Positions 12,669-13,764 of a stretch of 13,764 bases of DNA are shown here, piece by piece. How positions within the stretch are numbered: position 1 is the first letter of the stretch; each line of letters starts with the position of its first letter. Source of the stretch: Eubacteriales bacterium (lineage in GTDB: Bacteria > Bacillota_A > Clostridia > Lachnospirales > Lachnospiraceae). The notes below the pieces were generated by a model. That model worked only from the letters and a program-made list of their open reading frames with translations, was not told the DNA's origin and did no database searches. The stretch is from positions 1-13,764 of the forward strand of contig JAUNAE010000058.1 of the NCBI GenBank assembly GCA_030527765.1, given 5' to 3'. A program made the position numbers and the translations under genes.

Positions 12669-13562
12669 TTAATATGTAATGCGGAAATAATCCAGATATA
12701 GTTTAAAACGGTCCTGTGCTGTCAGACAGGTATCCCTCAGATATCCCCGTTCATTGTTCCACTCAGATAAGCCTCGATAATAAAACATCTTCAGATCATC
12801 CTCAATAATAAAGGGAACGACCTTATTTCGCAAACACTCCTTAAACATAAGTAGTCTGCCAATACGGCCATTGCCATCTTGAAATGGGTGAATACGTTCA
12901 AACTGATAATGAAAATTCAAGATGTCATCCAATGTTTTCTCTTTTATCGAATTATATTTGGAAAGCAGCTGATGCATTTTCTCCGAAACTTCCTCCGGTG
13001 AAGCTGTTTCTTTGCCTCCGACCTCATTTGGGATTTTTTTGTAATCACCAACCGCAAACCATTCCTTACGACTGTCTGTTGTTCCATTTTTTAGAACAAA
13101 GTGAAGCTGTTTTATCATTTTTTCACTCACTTGTAAATTCGCCCAAGCTATTATCAAATCAATACATCGAAAGTGATTTGCAGTTTCAATAATATCATTG
13201 ACATTCAGACTACTGCTTTTCTCAACACCTATCGTATTTGTTTCATAAATATAGCGGGTCTGATCATGTGTCAGTTTGCTTCCTTCTATATGATTCGAAT
13301 TATAAGTCAGATCAATCTGAACCTTGTGATAAATTCCACCTTTGATTCCGCTCTTCTTCTCATTTTTCAAAATCTCCAGCAAAGTTCCCGGACGTTCCTT
13401 ATTAACCTTCGCTCGAGATGGTTTTTCTGCTGTTTCAGGAATATTCCATGTCTTACCGGTCAAAAAAGCATCCGGAATCCGTCCTTTCGCACAGTAATTT
13501 CGAACACTTCTTTCAGAAACTCCCCACTTCTTAGCCGCTTCCGCAACAGATAAATACTTCAC
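12669..13562 (-). CDS. Fic family AMP-transferase with N-terminal helix-turn-helix (class II)
   Basis: The 297-aa product starts with a MerR/excisionase-like helix-turn-helix (about 1-45: YLSVAEAAKKWGVSERSVRN, then GKTWNIP), a linker, and a Fic domain. The catalytic loop is complete, HPFQDGNGRIGR (225-236), with His225 as the expected base and the Asp, Asn and Arg that hold the ATP-Mg. SNHIEG (89-94) is the SxxxEG inhibitory motif, placed N-terminal to the Fic core, making it class II with built-in autoinhibition, so no separate antitoxin is needed. Fic enzymes typically transfer AMP to Ser, Thr or Tyr of a target; the target and the DNA site of the HTH are unknown. GTG at 13562 is preferred: GGAGG lies 8 bases upstream, whereas an upstream GTG at 13571 overlaps that site. 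An extended -10 and repeat-type palindromes precede it. Confidence 0.9.
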   Translation of the reverse strand: MKYLSVAEAAKKWGVSERSVRNYCAKGRIPDAFLTGKTWNIPETAEKPSRAKVNKERPGTLLEILKNEKKSGIKGGIYHKVQIDLTYNSNHIEGSKLTHDQTRYIYETNTIGVEKSSSLNVNDIIETANHFRCIDLIIAWANLQVSEKMIKQLHFVLKNGTTDSRKEWFAVGDYKKIPNEVGGKETASPEEVSEKMHQLLSKYNSIKEKTLDDILNFHYQFERIHPFQDGNGRIGRLLMFKECLRNKVVPFIIEDDLKMFYYRGLSEWNNERGYLRDTCLTAQDRFKLYLDYFRITY

Positions 13563-13585
13563 GATACTCACCTCCGGAAAATATA

Positions 13586-13610
13586 TTACAATTCACGGTC
13601 TGAACTGTAA
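13586..13610. repeat. Palindromic repeat TTACAGTTCA, copy 3 (leader of the Fic gene)
   Basis: TTACAATTCA (13586-13595) and TGAACTGTAA (13601-13610) pair with one G-U-type mismatch over a 5-base loop. The minus strand reads AAGAGTTACAGTTCA, like AAGAGTTACGGTTCA at copy 1. It sits between the Fic promoter and its ribosome binding site. Confidence 0.7.
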
Positions 13611-13634
13611 CTCTTTTCTGTCCACTTTCTTATG

Positions 13635-13643
13635 AGTATAACA
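13635..13643 (-). promoter_or_regulatory. Extended -10 promoter of the Fic gene
   Basis: The minus strand reads TGTTATACT, a TGn-extended -10 with 5 of 6 consensus bases. No good -35 is seen at 17 bases; TTGAAT lies 20 bases upstream. The start would be near 13628, giving a leader of about 65 bases. Confidence 0.5.
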
Positions 13644-13646
13644 CAT

Positions 13647-13703
13647 TATCGGCAAAAATAATTCAAATTTTTTCGATCGTTTTGATCGTTTTTTTTGCCG
13701 ATA
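13647..13703. promoter_or_regulatory. 12-bp inverted repeat over the Fic promoter -35 region
   Basis: TATCGGCAAAAA (13647-13658) and TTTTTGCCGATA (13692-13703) are perfect complements 33 bases apart. The spacer carries CGATC (13674-13678) and GATCG (13684-13688). The arms flank the -35 position, so they may bind a regulator, possibly the Fic protein's own helix-turn-helix. Confidence 0.5.
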
Positions 13704-13719
13704 CCGGCAATGTGGGACG

Positions 13720-13764
13720 TGACCGCAGGGGATTGACATGACCGCAGGGACGCATGACCGCAGG
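13720..13764. repeat. TGACCGCAGG short direct repeats at the window edge
   Basis: TGACCGCAGG occurs at 13720-13729, 13739-13748 and 13755-13764, with spacers of 9 and 6 bases. The array is cut by the end of the window, so its full extent is unknown. Confidence 0.8.

Noticed and set aside
13720..13764. CRISPR array
   Set aside because: Repeats are only 10 bases and spacers 6-9 bases; there are no cas genes.

Overview
The window looks like a chromosomal stretch of a Gram-positive Clostridia bacterium, most likely a gut Lachnospiraceae. The reasons are moderate GC, strong AGGAGG-type ribosome binding sites, Sec signal peptides without outer-membrane signatures, intrinsic terminators with U-tracts, and many palindromic intergenic repeats. 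This placement is inference; no marker gene is present. All 13 supported protein genes lie on the minus strand, so transcription runs from high to low coordinates.

Right end to about 11 kb, in transcription order: a short-repeat cluster at the window edge; a class II Fic AMP-transferase with an N-terminal helix-turn-helix (12669-13562); a secreted protein of unknown function (11984-12544); and a DUF3786-family protein (11256-11867). The DUF3786 gene is bracketed on both sides by copies of a GTAGGGACGGGGC palindromic repeat. The region downstream of it (10925-11255, no gene) holds two copies of a 44-bp direct repeat around a 61-bp near-perfect palindrome, a degenerate third palindrome, a possible promoter, and an intrinsic terminator only about 25 bases before the next start codon.

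10924-5877: a five-gene ABC importer operon of the nickel/peptide (Nik/Opp/Cnt) class, ordered permease, permease, ATPase, ATPase, solute-binding protein. The first three genes are joined by 4-base ATGA overlaps. The subunit lengths (313, 284, 261, 254 and 516 aa) fit Nik-type systems better than Opp. The binding protein follows a 108-base gap that can fold, has no lipobox, and is followed by a terminator.

5876-3540: after a 412-base non-coding interval (terminator, promoter, two strong hairpins) come a small two-helix membrane protein (5006-5464) and an alpha/beta hydrolase (4191-4961), then a 70-aa membrane protein (3883-4095) with its own terminator. The 3540-3770 interval is a compound palindromic repeat with no credible gene.

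3539-1: a 121-aa unrecognised protein (3174-3539) with a terminator, then a secreted GH106-like rhamnosidase (32-2791) with its own extended -10 promoter. The reading frame ends in a TAA partway into the C-terminal beta-sandwich and stays open after that stop to the window edge, so the gene may be nonsense-truncated.

No rRNA, tRNA, CRISPR array or transposase gene was found. The most unusual material is the dispersed repeats, which supply leaders, possible terminators or promoters, and even a stop codon to neighbouring genes.
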